From Nocardiopsis sp. CNT312 (GTDB lineage Bacteria > Actinomycetota > Actinomycetes > Streptosporangiales > Streptosporangiaceae), in assembly GCF_000515115.1 (NCBI RefSeq), contig NZ_AZXF01000010.1, positions 124,001 to 188,000 on the forward strand: a stretch of 64,000 nucleotides of DNA, in the 5' to 3' direction. Both the position numbers and the translations under genes were made by a program. Each line of letters opens with the position of its first letter. The stretch's first letter is position 1. The notes beneath the pieces are model-generated. The model did no database searches, was not told the origin of the DNA, and saw only the letters and a list, made by a program, of their open reading frames with translations. This document shows, piece by piece, positions 35,020-44,212 of the stretch.

Positions 35020-35781
35020 GTGACCGGCTTTCGAGAGCGAGGCGGGACCGCGGGTGCCGGAGTGCCCTGGTCCCTGATCGTTCCAGTCAAGCACCTCGAC
35101 CGCGCCAAGTCGCGGCTGGCCCACTCGCTCGGGCCCCACCGGGGTGACCTGGCGCTGGCCATCGCCTGCGACACGGTGGCCGCCGCCTTGGCCTGTCCGG
35201 GTGTGGGCGCGGTGTTCGCCGTGACCGACGACGACCGTGCCGGCACCCGGCTGGCCGCGCTGGGCGCCGTCGTGGTCGGCGACGAGCCCGGCACCGGCCT
35301 GAACCCGGCGCTGCGCCACGGCGCGGCCACGGCGCGGCGGCACCGGCCCGGGTCGGGGGTGTGCGCCCTGTCGGCGGACCTGCCCGCGCTGCGGCCCGAG
35401 GAGCTGGGCCGGGTGCTGTCCGCGGCGGCGGCGCTGGACCGCTCGTTCCTGCCCGACGCACCGGGTGTGGGGACGACCCTGCTCGCTTCGGCCCCCGGCC
35501 GGCGGTTCACCCCCGCCTTCGAGGGGGCCTCGCGCGCCCGCCACCTGTCCTCGGGCGCCCGGGAGCTGGTGGTGCCGGGCACGGCCTCGGTCCGCCGCGA
35601 CGTGGACACGCCCGAGGACCTGGCCGCGGCGGCCCGTCTGGGGCTGGGTGAACGCACCCGCGCCCTGCTGGAGCGGATCGGCCCGGGGCGCGGAACGCAC
35701 ACCGCCCGGGTCCCTGTGGGGGACCCGGGCGGTGTCGAGCGGTCGCCGCGGCGCGGCGGGCCGCCTACTTCTCCCCGTTGA
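35020..35781 (+). CDS. cofC: Phosphoenolpyruvate/2-phospho-L-lactate guanylyltransferase (F420 synthesis)
   Basis: A 253-residue nucleotidyltransferase of the CofC/FbiD family, which activates phosphoenolpyruvate or phospholactate with GTP to build coenzyme F420. The fold begins WSLIVPVKHLDRAKSRLA; VTDDD, GTGLNPALRHG, LSADLPALRPEEL and RRDVDTPEDLAAAARLG match the family. The last 25 residues overlap the 3' end of the convergent hup gene by 17 bases and include its terminator sequence. Start is GTG at 35020. Confidence 0.92.
   Translation: MTGFRERGGTAGAGVPWSLIVPVKHLDRAKSRLAHSLGPHRGDLALAIACDTVAAALACPGVGAVFAVTDDDRAGTRLAALGAVVVGDEPGTGLNPALRHGAATARRHRPGSGVCALSADLPALRPEELGRVLSAAAALDRSFLPDAPGVGTTLLASAPGRRFTPAFEGASRARHLSSGARELVVPGTASVRRDVDTPEDLAAAARLGLGERTRALLERIGPGRGTHTARVPVGDPGGVERSPRRGGPPTSPR
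35699..35735 (-). terminator. Hairpin terminator of hup, inside the cofC 3' coding end
   Basis: Sixteen-base perfect arms (ACACCGCCCGGGTCCC and complement) with a five-base loop, 29 bases past the hup stop. It is translated within cofC, so both proteins and the hairpin share this DNA. Confidence 0.8.
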
Positions 35782-36043
35782 CCAGGGTCTTGAAATCGGC
35801 GCCGGCGCGGAACTTCGGAACGAAGCTCTCCGGGACGTCGATGGCCTCGCCTGTAGCGGGGTTGCGGGCGGTACGGGCCGCGCGCTTGGACTTCTCGAAC
35901 ACTCCGAAGCCCGTGATGGCGACCTTGTCGCCCGACGCCACGGTGTGCTGAATGGTGTCGAGCACAGCGTTGACCGCCTCGGTGGCGGTCTTCTTGTCCC
36001 CGAGCCGGTCGGAGATCGCGTCGATCAGGTCACGCTTGTTCAT
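35765..36043 (-). CDS. hup: HU-family DNA-binding protein
   Basis: A 92-residue nucleoid protein that bends DNA as a dimer. It begins NKRDLIDAISDRLGDKKTAT and has the beta-arm region GFGVFEKSKRAARTARNPATG with the conserved RNPATG tip. It is the short HU without the Lys/Ala-rich tail seen in the second actinobacterial HU (HupS-type). ATG at 36043 follows GGAGG. Located between leuD and cofC, as in related genomes. Confidence 0.96.
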   Translation of the reverse strand: MNKRDLIDAISDRLGDKKTATEAVNAVLDTIQHTVASGDKVAITGFGVFEKSKRAARTARNPATGEAIDVPESFVPKFRAGADFKTLVNGEK

Positions 36044-36411
36044 AAAGGTTCCTCCGGTTCCCCCTTGCCCGCACGAAATTAGGGGAAGCGAAGGGCCTTG
36101 CACAAATACAAACGCCTGCGATCCAGGCGTGTCGGTCCCTCCCCGAACTGCGGAGAAGCTACGGAAGGCGATCGGAACACACCGCCGCACACGCCCCCAG
36201 GTGCCCCGTTTGCCCCTCTGCGGGGGACTCGAATGCCTACGTATAACCGGATTCCGGACACGAGGCGACCTCCACGGGAAGACCAGGAAAGCCTCATTGG
36301 CCGGTCACTCCAAGTAAAGGTAAAATCTTTGTGATCATGGGGCCTGCGGGCCCGCCGAGGCCGCCGTCCCCGCCCCGGAAGGCGATCCCGCACGCGGGGC
36401 CGCCCGGCACA
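36044..36411. other. Upstream region of hup
   Basis: About 370 bases between hup and the leuD terminator. The stretch near 36300-36335 is AT-rich for this genome and probably holds the hup promoter; small inverted repeats occur near 36105-36130. No gene is evident. Confidence 0.4.
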
Positions 36412-36449
36412 GCGCGGCCCGGACCGGAGGGTTCCGGTCCGGGCCGCGC
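36412..36449 (-). terminator. Hairpin terminator after leuD
   Basis: Seventeen-base perfect arms (GCGCGGCCCGGACCGGA and complement) with a four-base loop, 17 bases beyond the leuD stop codon. Confidence 0.88.
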
Positions 36450-36465
36450 GGCTCGTCGGAGGGCC

Positions 36466-37056
36466 TCAGAGGGTCACCGGCAGCCAGCGCCTGCGCGAGG
36501 TCTCGAACTCGCTGATCTCGTCCGTGTGACGCAGTGTCAGGGCGATGTCGTCCAGCCCCTCCATGAGGCGCCAACGGGTGTAGTCGTCCAACTCGAAGGG
36601 CTCACGCACGCCCGGGCCGCGCACCTCGCGGGCGACCAGGTCCACGGTCACCTCGGTGCCGGGGTCGGCCTCGACGGCCTCCCACAGCCTGTCGATGACC
36701 TCCTGGGGCAGCAGGACGGTCAGCAGGCCGCCCTTGAGCGAGTTGCCGCGGAAGATGTCGGCGAAGCGCGACGACAGGACCACCTTGAACCCGTAGTCCT
36801 TGAGGGCCCACACGGCGTGCTCACGGGAGGATCCGGTACCGAAGTCCGGCCCCGCCACCAGCACGGTGGCGCCCTCGAACTCGGGGCGGTTGAGGACGAA
36901 GTCCGGGTCGCTCTGGCGCCACTCCGCGAACAGGCCGTCCTCGAACCCGGTGCGGCTCACCCGCTTGAGGTAGACGGCCGGGATGATCTGGTCGGTGTCG
37001 ACGTTGCTGGCGCGCAGCGGCACGGCCCGACCGGTGTGGACGTCGAATTTCTCCAT
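36466..37056 (-). CDS. leuD: 3-isopropylmalate dehydratase small subunit
   Basis: A 196-residue swivelling subunit of isopropylmalate isomerase. Landmarks are [17 protein letters not shown] and [17 protein letters not shown], which close over the iron-sulfur site of LeuC. It follows leuC by 30 bases and ends the operon at a strong hairpin. Confidence 0.97.
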   Translation of the reverse strand: MEKFDVHTGRAVPLRASNVDTDQIIPAVYLKRVSRTGFEDGLFAEWRQSDPDFVLNRPEFEGATVLVAGPDFGTGSSREHAVWALKDYGFKVVLSSRFADIFRGNSLKGGLLTVLLPQEVIDRLWEAVEADPGTEVTVDLVAREVRGPGVREPFELDDYTRWRLMEGLDDIALTLRHTDEISEFETSRRRWLPVTL

Positions 37057-37086
37057 GGGGGTTCTCTCCTCGGTACTGGTCGGGGC

Positions 37087-38493
37087 CTACAGGGCTTCCA
37101 GGTCGGCGGGCGAGGACAGCGTGCCGCGCACCGCCGTGGCGGCGGCGACCTGGGGCGACACCAGGTGGGTGCGGCCACCCCGGCCCTGGCGGCCCTCGAA
37201 GTTGCGGTTGGAGGTGGAGGCGCTGCGCTCACCCGGCTTGAGCTGGTCCGGGTTCATGCCCAGGCACATCGAGCACCCGGCCTCGCGCCACTCGGCCCCG
37301 GCCGCCTCGAAGACCACCCCGAGCCCCTCCTCGTTGGCCTGCTCCTTGACCCGCATGGAGCCCGGCACCACCAGCATTCGGACCCCGTCGGCGACCCTGC
37401 GGCCGCGGATGATCTCGGCCGCGGTGCGCAGGTCCTCGATACGGCCGTTGGTGCACGAGCCCAGGAAGACGGTGTCGACGCTCACCTCCCGCATCGGTGT
37501 ACCGGGCACCAGGTCCATGTACTTCAGGGCCTTCTCGGCGGCCGCGCGGGCGGAGGGGTCCTCGAAGGAGGCGGGGTCGGGCACCGGGGCGTCCAGCGGC
37601 ACGCCCTGGCCGGGGTTGGTGCCCCAGGTGACGAACGGGCTGAGCTCGTCGGCGTTGAGGACGACCTCGGCGTCGAACCGGGCGTCCTCGTCAGTGCGCA
37701 GGCTCTTCCAATGCTCGACGGCGGCGTCGAAGTCCTCGCCCTGCGGGGCGTGGTCGCGCCCGCGGATGTACTCGAAGGTCGTCTCGTCGGGTGCGATCAT
37801 GCCGGCGCGGGCGCCCGCCTCGATGGACATGTTGCACACGGTCATCCGGGCTTCCATCGACAGGGACCGGATCGCCTCGCCCCGGTACTCGATGACGTAG
37901 CCCTGGCCGCCGCCGGTACCGATCTTGGCGATCACCGCGAGGATGATGTCCTTGGCGGAGACGCCCGGCCGGAGCGTGCCCTCCACGGTGACCGACATCG
38001 TCCTGAAGGGCGCGAGGGGCAGGGTCTGGGTGGCCAGGACGTGCTCGACCTGGCTGGTGCCGATACCGAAGGCCAGCGCGCCGAAGGCGCCGTGGGTGCT
38101 CGTGTGGCTGTCACCGCACACGATGGTCATGCCGGGCTGGGTGAGACCGAGCTGCGGGCCGACCACGTGGACGACGCCCTGGTCGATGTCGCCCATCGGG
38201 TGCAGGCGGACGCCGAAGTCCGAGCAGTTCTTGCGCAGGGTCTCGACCTGCTTGCGGGAAACCGGGTCGGCGATCGGGGCCAGGAGGTTCTGGGTGGGGA
38301 CGTTGTGGTCCTCGGTGGCGATGGTCAGGTCCGGGCGGCGCACGCTCCGCCCGGCCAGGCGCAGTCCCTCGAACGCCTGGGGGCTGGTCACCTCGTGGAC
38401 GAGGTGGAGGTCGATGTACAGCAGGTCCGGCTCGCCGTCGGCACGCCGGACGACGTGCTCCTCCCAGACCTTCTCGGCCATCGTGCGTGCCAT
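37087..38493 (-). CDS. leuC: 3-isopropylmalate dehydratase large subunit
   Basis: A 468-residue aconitase-family enzyme that isomerises 2- to 3-isopropylmalate in leucine synthesis. The [4Fe-4S] ligands are the cysteine in FLGSCTNGR and the pair in [29 protein letters not shown] and TEDHNVPT are also conserved. ATG at 38493 follows GAGAGGCG. It is divergent from the ndgR-type regulator. Confidence 0.97.
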   Translation of the reverse strand: MARTMAEKVWEEHVVRRADGEPDLLYIDLHLVHEVTSPQAFEGLRLAGRSVRRPDLTIATEDHNVPTQNLLAPIADPVSRKQVETLRKNCSDFGVRLHPMGDIDQGVVHVVGPQLGLTQPGMTIVCGDSHTSTHGAFGALAFGIGTSQVEHVLATQTLPLAPFRTMSVTVEGTLRPGVSAKDIILAVIAKIGTGGGQGYVIEYRGEAIRSLSMEARMTVCNMSIEAGARAGMIAPDETTFEYIRGRDHAPQGEDFDAAVEHWKSLRTDEDARFDAEVVLNADELSPFVTWGTNPGQGVPLDAPVPDPASFEDPSARAAAEKALKYMDLVPGTPMREVSVDTVFLGSCTNGRIEDLRTAAEIIRGRRVADGVRMLVVPGSMRVKEQANEEGLGVVFEAAGAEWREAGCSMCLGMNPDQLKPGERSASTSNRNFEGRQGRGGRTHLVSPQVAAATAVRGTLSSPADLEAL

Positions 38494-38560
38494 GGGCAAT
38501 CGCCTCTCTCGTGCTCGGTCTCGGGCCCGGCCTTGAGGGCCCCGCGCGGATGTGCGACCT

Positions 38561-38598
38561 GACTTGCATTCCATATATCGAGACGGCAATATCAAGTC
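38561..38598. promoter_or_regulatory. leuC/ndgR control region with dyad
   Basis: GACTTG and CAAGTC are exact inverted arms bounding a 26-base AT-rich segment with TATATATCGAGAC. The right arm ends at the base before the ndgR ATG, and the left arm lies 68 bases from the leuC start. This is the only A/T-rich island in the divergent spacer and a likely site for the IclR-family regulator. Confidence 0.55.
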
Positions 38599-39330
38599 AT
38601 GGACAACTCTAGCCCATCCAGCGGCGTTGGTGTGCTCGACAAGACGATGTCGGTCCTCGACGCACTGGAATCGGGGCCCGCGTCACTGGCCCAACTGGTG
38701 CAGATCACCGGACTGGCACGGCCCACCGCGCACCGTCTGGCCGTCGCCCTCGAACGGCACCGCATGGTCACCCGCGACAGCCAGGGCCGGTTCGTCCTGG
38801 GCCCCCGCCTGGGCGAGCTCTCCATCGCCACCGGCGAGGACCGGCTGCTGGCTGTGGCCGCCCCCGTTCTCGTCCAGCTGCGCGACCTGACCGGCGAGAG
38901 CGCCCAGCTCTACCGACGCCAGGGCGACCTGCGCGTCTGTGTGGCCGCCTCCGAACGCACCAGCGGCCTGCGCGACACCGTCCCCGTCGGCAGCGAACTG
39001 CCCATGAACGCCGGCTCGGCCGCCCAGATCCTGCTCGCCTGGGAGGATCCCGACCGCATCCGTCGCTCCCTGGTGGGCGCACGCTTCACGGCCGCCAGCC
39101 TCGCCCAGGTTCGGCGACGCCGGTGGGCCCAGAGCGTCGCCGAACGGGAGCAGGGCGTCGCGTCGGTGTCGGCACCCGTCTCCGGACCGGGCGGGCGAGT
39201 GATCGCGGCGGTCTCGGTGTCCGGCCCGATAGAGCGCCTGACGCGCGCCCCCGGACGCATGCACTCCCAGGCGATACTGTCGGCCGCGGAGAAGATCAGC
39301 GAGTCGCTGCACACCTACGAGAACCGGTAG
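38599..39330 (+). CDS. ndgR: IclR-family regulator of leucine genes (NdgR/LtbR type)
   Basis: A 243-residue IclR-family transcription factor. The winged helix-turn-helix spans residues about 10-70 ([20 protein letters not shown]) and the effector domain follows, ending in [11 protein letters not shown]. Position, divergent from leuCD, identifies it with NdgR of Streptomyces and LtbR of Corynebacterium, which control leuCD, leuB and other amino acid genes. No ribosome binding site is visible before the ATG, so the transcript may be leaderless. Confidence 0.92.
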   Translation: MDNSSPSSGVGVLDKTMSVLDALESGPASLAQLVQITGLARPTAHRLAVALERHRMVTRDSQGRFVLGPRLGELSIATGEDRLLAVAAPVLVQLRDLTGESAQLYRRQGDLRVCVAASERTSGLRDTVPVGSELPMNAGSAAQILLAWEDPDRIRRSLVGARFTAASLAQVRRRRWAQSVAEREQGVASVSAPVSGPGGRVIAAVSVSGPIERLTRAPGRMHSQAILSAAEKISESLHTYENR

Positions 39331-39372
39331 GTCCGTCAGGGCTCGGACGGACCTACCCGGAACCCTGGAAAC

Positions 39373-39408
39373 GCTGAAGGCCCCGCTCCACGGAGCGGGG
39401 CCTTCAGC
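39373..39408. terminator. Hairpin between ndgR and tRNA-Glu
   Basis: Seventeen-base perfect arms (GCTGAAGGCCCCGCTCC and complement) with a two-base loop. It lies 42 bases after ndgR (+) and 9 bases past the 3' end of the tRNA-Glu gene (-), so it can terminate both. Confidence 0.88.
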
Positions 39409-39417
39409 GCCATGTCG

Positions 39418-39490
39418 TACCCCCGAGCGGATTCGAACCGCCGTTACCGCCTTGAGAGGGCGGCGTCCTAGGCCACTAGACGACGGGGGC
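39418..39490 (-). tRNA. tRNA-Glu (anticodon CTC)
   Basis: A 73-base cloverleaf on the minus strand: acceptor GCCCCCG pairs with CGGGGGT (G-U at the first pair), the anticodon loop is CTCTCAA with CTC anticodon, and the T arm contains GGTTCGAATCC. No CCA is encoded. An identical copy follows upstream. gltX, which charges it, is about 440 bases away. Confidence 0.97.
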
Positions 39491-39599
39491 CTGCAAGTTC
39501 GACCATCGCGATGATGAGTATCACAGCTACTCGAACCGGACATCGTCGGCATACGCCGACCAAGAAGAGAACCACACCGTGGAGACCTCTCCCTGCTGG

Positions 39600-39672
39600 T
39601 ACCCCCGAGCGGATTCGAACCGCCGTTACCGCCTTGAGAGGGCGGCGTCCTAGGCCACTAGACGACGGGGGC
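39600..39672 (-). tRNA. tRNA-Glu (anticodon CTC), second identical copy
   Basis: All 73 bases are identical to the copy at 39418-39490, including the CTC anticodon and T arm. The copies are 109 bases apart and in the same direction, with unrelated spacers, so this is a tandem duplication of the tRNA body only. Confidence 0.97.
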
Positions 39673-39723
39673 GCACATGGGTCATCGACCCGCACGGCCC
39701 GCGGAACTCCGCAGGGCCGAGAG

Positions 39724-39795
39724 CTGGGCTACCAGGACTCGAACCTAGACTAACTGAACCAGAATCAGTCGTGCTGCCGATTACACCATAGCCCA
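39724..39795 (-). tRNA. tRNA-Gln (anticodon CTG)
   Basis: A 72-base cloverleaf: acceptor TGGGCTA pairs with TAGCCCA, discriminator G; anticodon loop TTCTGGT gives CTG; T arm has GGTTCGAGTCC. It heads the tRNA-Gln-Glu-Glu cluster. It reads CAG, the main Gln codon in GC-rich genomes. The gatB gene in this window concerns the alternative indirect route to Gln-tRNA. Confidence 0.96.
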
Positions 39796-39890
39796 TAGTC
39801 TTCGGAAGGGCCCGGCGGTTCCCACCGCCCCGCCCCTCTCGGCGACGTCGTTAACTCTAGCGGACATTCGGAGTGCTCGCGAACGGAAAA

Positions 39891-39923
39891 CGGGGCGGCC
39901 GGCCCGTCGAACCGGCCGCCCCG
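39891..39923 (-). terminator. Hairpin after gltX
   Basis: Twelve-base perfect arms (CGGGGCGGCCGG and complement) around a nine-base loop, 5 bases beyond the gltX stop. Confidence 0.8.
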
Positions 39924-39928
39924 CTCCC

Positions 39929-41377
39929 TCAGCCCTGCGCGGTCTCCTTCTCCTGGGCCCGGAGCCGCTCCAGCGCGGCACCGACACGGCCGAGGACGCG
40001 CTCGCGCCCCAGCAGCTCCAGCGACTCGAACAGCGGCAGGCCGACGGTGCGCCCGGTCACGGCCACCCGCACGGGTGCCTGTGCCTTGCCGAGTTTGAGG
40101 CCCAGTGAGGCGCCGGCCTCCTCCGTGGCCGCTTTGAGGGGCTCGGCGGCCCACTCCAGCCCGGGGTCGGCGAAGCGGGCCTGGGCGGCCTCCAGCATCT
40201 CCCTGCCCACCTCCGGCTTCATGGCCTTGTTCCAGCTCTTGTCGTCCTCGACCGGCGTATCGAGGAAGAGGAAGTCCACGTTGGGCACGATCTCGCCGAG
40301 GACTGCCACGCGGCTCTGCGCCAGGGGGGCGACCGCACGGAACACGTCCTCGTTGAAAGCGGCGTCGTCCCACGGTGCGGCCTCCCCGCTCAGCCACGGC
40401 CGACAGCGCTCCACGAACTCGTCGGCCCCCAGCGCGCGGATGTACTCGCCGTTGAAGGCGCGCAGCTTCTTCTCGTCGAAGAAGGCGCTGGAGCTGTTGA
40501 CGTCGGCCACCCGGAACAGCGGCTGCATCTGCGACCACGGCATGATCTCCCGGTCCTCACCCGGGGCCCAGCCCAGCAGCATGAGGTAATTGACCATCGC
40601 CTCGGCCAGGTAGCCCTCCTCCTGGTAGGACTCCAGGGCGACCTTGTCGCGGCGTTTGGACAGCTTCTTGCGCTGCTCGTTGACGATGACGGGCAAGTGC
40701 GCCCACACCGGCGGGGCCAGGTCCAGGGCCTCCCACAGCAACTGCTGCTTGGGCGTGTTGGACAGGTGCTCCTCGCCGCGGATGACGTGGGTGATGCCCA
40801 TCTCGACGTCGTCGACCACGTTGGCCAGGACGAACAGGGGCGAGCCGTCGGCGCGCGCGATCACGAAGTCCTCGATGGCGGCGTGCTCGAACTCCACACG
40901 GCCGCGGATCCGGTCGTCGACGACCGTGGGACCGCCCTCGGGGACGCAAAAGCGCAGGGCACGGCCCGGACCCGCCTCCAGACCGCGGTCACGGCAGAAC
41001 CCGTCGTAGCCGAGGTTGGGGTTGTCGCGGCGCTCCTGCACCTGTTCACGGGTGCAGTCGCAGTAGTAGGCCCGGCCGCTCTCGTACAGGCCCCGGGCGG
41101 TCTCACGGTGCCGGTCGGCCTGCTCCGACTGGAAGTGCGGCCCCTCGAAGTGCGGGTCGTCGGCACCGATCCCGAGCCAGGCCAGTGCGCGGATGATGCC
41201 CTCGGTCCACTCCGGACGGTTGCGAGCGGCGTCGGTGTCCTCGATGCGCAGCACCATGCGGCCCTCGGCCTGCTGCTGTGCCAGCGCCCAGTTGAACAGC
41301 GCGGAGCGCGCGCCGCCGACGTGGAACATGCCCGTGGGGGACGGGGCGAATCGGGTGCGAATAGGAGTCTCAGTCAC
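39929..41377 (-). CDS. gltX: Glutamyl-tRNA synthetase
   Basis: A 482-residue class I aminoacyl-tRNA synthetase. The HIGH-like motif lies in [21 protein letters not shown], and the KMSKS-like loop is [26 protein letters not shown] and [14 protein letters not shown] are typical. In organisms with GatCAB it usually also charges tRNA-Gln with Glu when no GlnRS exists. GTG at 41377. It is the last gene of an FAH hydrolase-GDSL-gltX run. Confidence 0.97.
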   Translation of the reverse strand: MTETPIRTRFAPSPTGMFHVGGARSALFNWALAQQQAEGRMVLRIEDTDAARNRPEWTEGIIRALAWLGIGADDPHFEGPHFQSEQADRHRETARGLYESGRAYYCDCTREQVQERRDNPNLGYDGFCRDRGLEAGPGRALRFCVPEGGPTVVDDRIRGRVEFEHAAIEDFVIARADGSPLFVLANVVDDVEMGITHVIRGEEHLSNTPKQQLLWEALDLAPPVWAHLPVIVNEQRKKLSKRRDKVALESYQEEGYLAEAMVNYLMLLGWAPGEDREIMPWSQMQPLFRVADVNSSSAFFDEKKLRAFNGEYIRALGADEFVERCRPWLSGEAAPWDDAAFNEDVFRAVAPLAQSRVAVLGEIVPNVDFLFLDTPVEDDKSWNKAMKPEVGREMLEAAQARFADPGLEWAAEPLKAATEEAGASLGLKLGKAQAPVRVAVTGRTVGLPLFESLELLGRERVLGRVGAALERLRAQEKETAQG

Positions 41378-41400
41378 GGGACCCAGCGTAGCGGCGACGG

Positions 41401-42162
41401 TCAGTCCGGCGAGGTCAGCGGACGGGGGTGGGCGGGGCCCATGCCGAACTCCTCGGAGAGGGTGTCGGCGAAGGCCGCCGCGATCTTCGCCTCGCCGCGC
41501 GCGCTGGGGTGCGTACCGTCGCGGGTGTCGACCGACGGATCCCAGCCCTCCCGGTCCGCGATGCTCAGACTGACCACCGGGGAGCGGTCCGTGCACAGGT
41601 CCGCGGTGACCCCGCGCACGAGCGCGTTGTAGTCGCGCAGGCGCAGCGCGAACGCCGGGTCGGCACCGGCGAGCGCGATCGGCGGGGACTCGGCGGCGGC
41701 GATTCGCAGATCGGGGTTGCCCCGGCGGGCCGCCGCCGCGTAGGAGCGCAGGCGGCGCTCCATCTCCGCCGCGCGCACCGGCCGCAGCAGGTCGTTGACG
41801 CCGATGAGCACACACAGGAGGTCCGCCCCGTGGCTGCGGACCTCCTCCTCGATGGATTCGGCGGCCTCGGCCAGGGTGCGCCCCCACACGGCGTTGTGCT
41901 CCCGGTCGAAACGGGGGTCCCGGTACCGTGCGGTGCCCGCCAGCCCACCGTCCCCAGCGGACGGTCCGGCGGTCTCGGCCCCCGCGATCGGGAACGGGAA
42001 GATCACGTCCTCGGCGGCGGGCGCGGTGTAGGGGCCGACGAAGTCCAGTCCCTGCACATGCGGGGCGAGGTGGTTCCACAGGTGGTACCGCCAGGTCCGG
42101 TCGCCGTCGGCTCCCTGCGTCATGGAGTCGCCGGCGATCATGACGCGTCGGAGTCCGCTCAC
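41401..42162 (-). CDS. SGNH/GDSL-family hydrolase
   Basis: A 253-residue cytoplasmic-looking hydrolase (no signal peptide). Block I is [11 protein letters not shown] with the nucleophile Ser, block III is IGVNDLL (GxND), and block V is [14 protein letters not shown] with the Asp-x-x-His pair, so all catalytic residues are present. Substrate is unknown; relatives are esterases, lipases or acetylxylan esterases. It starts 43 bases after the FAH-family gene and ends 23 bases before gltX, so it is probably in that operon. Confidence 0.88.
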   Translation of the reverse strand: MSGLRRVMIAGDSMTQGADGDRTWRYHLWNHLAPHVQGLDFVGPYTAPAAEDVIFPFPIAGAETAGPSAGDGGLAGTARYRDPRFDREHNAVWGRTLAEAAESIEEEVRSHGADLLCVLIGVNDLLRPVRAAEMERRLRSYAAAARRGNPDLRIAAAESPPIALAGADPAFALRLRDYNALVRGVTADLCTDRSPVVSLSIADREGWDPSVDTRDGTHPSARGEAKIAAAFADTLSEEFGMGPAHPRPLTSPD

Positions 42163-42205
42163 GGGGCCTCCCCTTCCTCCCGTGTGAGGTGCGCGGGCTC
42201 GGCGG

Positions 42206-43006
42206 TCAGTCCTGGGCGACCACGCGGTTCCTGATCGTACCCAGGCTGTCCACGGTCACCGCGACCTCCTGGCCGGGCTCCATCGGCCCCACGCCCGCTG
42301 GAGTCCCCGTGAGGACGACGTCGCCCGGGAGGAGCGTCATGAAGGAGGTGACGTACTCGATGACCGCCGGGATGTCGTGGATGAGGCTCGACGTGCTGCC
42401 CCGCTGGCGGGTGTGCCCGTCCAGCTCGGTGGTGAGGGTCAGGTTCTGGGCCTCCTCGATACCCATCCCGGTGGTGATCCAGGGCCCCAGGGGGCAGAAG
42501 GTGTCGAACCCCTTGGCCCGGGTCCACTGCTTGTCCTTGCGCTGAAAGTCGCGGGCGGTGACGTCGTTGGCGACGGTGTAACCGAAGATCACGTCCTTGG
42601 CGCGCTCGCGCGGCACCTGTCGACAGGGCCGGGAGATGACCAGGGCGAGCTCGCCCTCGTAGTGCACCTCCTGGGACAGGGACGGGTGGATGACGGGGTC
42701 GTAGGGGCCGCACACCGACGTGGAGGGCTTGAGGAAGACCACGGGCTCCTCCGTGGCCTCCCCGGTGACGTCCGCCATCTCCGCGACGTGGTCGGCGTAG
42801 TTCTTGCCGATGCACACCACCTTGGTCGGCAGTACCGGGGAGAGCAGCCGGACGTCGGCCAGCTTCGCCCGCTCACCGGTCACCGTGATGTCGCCGATCA
42901 GGGGGTGGCCGTTGAGGCGTGAGACGTACTCCTCCCCGCTCTCGCCGTCGGACTCCACCAGTCCGAACCCGACGTCGTCCCCTGACGCGAAACGTGCGAT
43001 GCGCAC
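42206..43006 (-). CDS. Fumarylacetoacetate hydrolase family protein
   Basis: A 266-residue FAH-superfamily enzyme. Characteristic parts are KVVCIGKNYADHVAEM, PVVFLKPSTSVCGPYDPVI, VHYEGELALVI with metal-binding Glu residues, YTVANDVTARDFQ and PGDVVLTGTPAGVG. Related enzymes act on acylpyruvates, oxaloacetate or catechol breakdown products; the exact substrate cannot be told. GTG at 43006 is where the conserved RIARFA start lies. Neighbours gltX and this gene are linked in many actinobacteria. Confidence 0.9.
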   Translation of the reverse strand: MRIARFASGDDVGFGLVESDGESGEEYVSRLNGHPLIGDITVTGERAKLADVRLLSPVLPTKVVCIGKNYADHVAEMADVTGEATEEPVVFLKPSTSVCGPYDPVIHPSLSQEVHYEGELALVISRPCRQVPRERAKDVIFGYTVANDVTARDFQRKDKQWTRAKGFDTFCPLGPWITTGMGIEEAQNLTLTTELDGHTRQRGSTSSLIHDIPAVIEYVTSFMTLLPGDVVLTGTPAGVGPMEPGQEVAVTVDSLGTIRNRVVAQD

Positions 43007-43198
43007 CCGGTGCCTCCCTCGTCGAACCACTTGCGCATCGAAGGCTATCGGCGCCGCGCCGCGAAGGCACACACGCGGACACAGGGCCCCGGCCGGGAGC
43101 ACCCTGCGCTGGGGAGGCGCACAGCATGGCTTGGTTCGGGGTTGGAACGGGCTCTGGCATGCTGGATCCAGCATCTGATACCGGAGAGGTAACACCCC

Positions 43199-44143
43199 GT
43201 GCCCACATCCTCCTCGCCCCGGAAGGCCGCCCGTGACCGGCACCGCCGCGGTTCGCTGGGGCTCGCGCTCGGCCTGAGCCTGGCTATCGGCGCGATCATC
43301 GCGCTGATGGTCGGGATGCCGGAATCGCAGCACACCCGGCTGTTCCCCCAGGAGACGGGCGTCTCCGGTCCCGCCGCCCAGGAGGTTCCAGCCGCACCGG
43401 GCACCGGTGCACCGACCGAAGACGGGGACTCGGCGGGCACCGAACCGCGGGGCGGCGACGATCCCGCCGCACCGGACGCCCCAGCCGACGGGAGCGATCC
43501 GGCCGACGAGGGGACGCCGGCCACCGGTGGCTCCCCGACGGGGGAGCCTGGGGCGACCGCGGACGAGGAGGACAACGTCCTGCTCCGCTCCGTGGAGGAG
43601 GAGGTCGACACCGCCGGGGGCGAGTTCCGCACCATGGAGGGTGAGGGCGAGGTCATGGGCGAGGGCCCGCTGCTGACCTACGCCGTCGAGGTCGAGAAGG
43701 GACTGCCCGAGGATCCCGAGGACTTCACCGCGGCCGTCGAGGAGATCCTCGGCGACCCGCGCGGCTGGACCGGTGACGGCGAGCGGTCGGTGCAGCGCGT
43801 GGACTCCGATGACGCCGACATCCGCGTGCTCCTGTCCGCACCCGACACGGTGGACCGCCTGTGCGCGCCGCTGGACACCAACGGGTTCGTCTCGTGCGCC
43901 AACGGCAACCGCGCCATCATCAACCAGAACCGCTGGGCCACGGGCGTGGACCACTTCGACGGCGACCTGGAGACCTACCGCGTCTACCTCATCAACCACG
44001 AGGTGGGCCACACCCTGGGGCACGGGCACGTCTTCTGCCCGGGCCCGGGCGAGCCCGCCCCGGTGATGCAGCAGCAGACCCTGTTCCTCCAGGGGTGCGA
44101 GCCCAACGGCTGGGTCCACCCCGACCCCGAAGAGGCGGACTAG
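43199..44143 (+). CDS. DUF3152 membrane-anchored metallopeptidase-like protein
   Basis: A 314-residue protein with a basic start, one membrane helix at residues about 20-42 (LALGLSLAIGAIIALMVG), an acidic Pro/Gly/Ala linker to residue 125, and a DUF3152 domain. The domain ends with NHEVGHTLGHGHVFCPG, an HExGHxxGxxH motif of the metzincin type: three zinc-binding histidines and a catalytic Glu are all present. VDRLCAPLDTNGFVSC and a late cysteine may form disulfides. A surface protease is an inference; no substrate is known. GTG at 43199 has GGAGAGG upstream. Confidence 0.88.
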   Translation: MPTSSSPRKAARDRHRRGSLGLALGLSLAIGAIIALMVGMPESQHTRLFPQETGVSGPAAQEVPAAPGTGAPTEDGDSAGTEPRGGDDPAAPDAPADGSDPADEGTPATGGSPTGEPGATADEEDNVLLRSVEEEVDTAGGEFRTMEGEGEVMGEGPLLTYAVEVEKGLPEDPEDFTAAVEEILGDPRGWTGDGERSVQRVDSDDADIRVLLSAPDTVDRLCAPLDTNGFVSCANGNRAIINQNRWATGVDHFDGDLETYRVYLINHEVGHTLGHGHVFCPGPGEPAPVMQQQTLFLQGCEPNGWVHPDPEEAD

Positions 44144-44173
44144 AGCGGGCCGCCACCGCCTCCCGAAACGCGA

Positions 44174-44197
44174 AGGGCCGCCTCCCGGGGCGGCCCT
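44174..44197. terminator. Hairpin between DUF3152 gene and cimA
   Basis: Nine-base perfect arms (AGGGCCGCC and complement) with a six-base loop, 16 to 30 bases from both convergent stop codons, so a shared terminator is likely. Confidence 0.8.
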
Positions 44198-44212
44198 CGG
44201 TGTCGTCCGGGG

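Noticed and set aside
35020..35781. Part of a secondary-metabolite cluster
   Set aside because: cofC makes a general coenzyme (F420) and is flanked by housekeeping genes plsC and hup; there are no biosynthetic core enzymes nearby.
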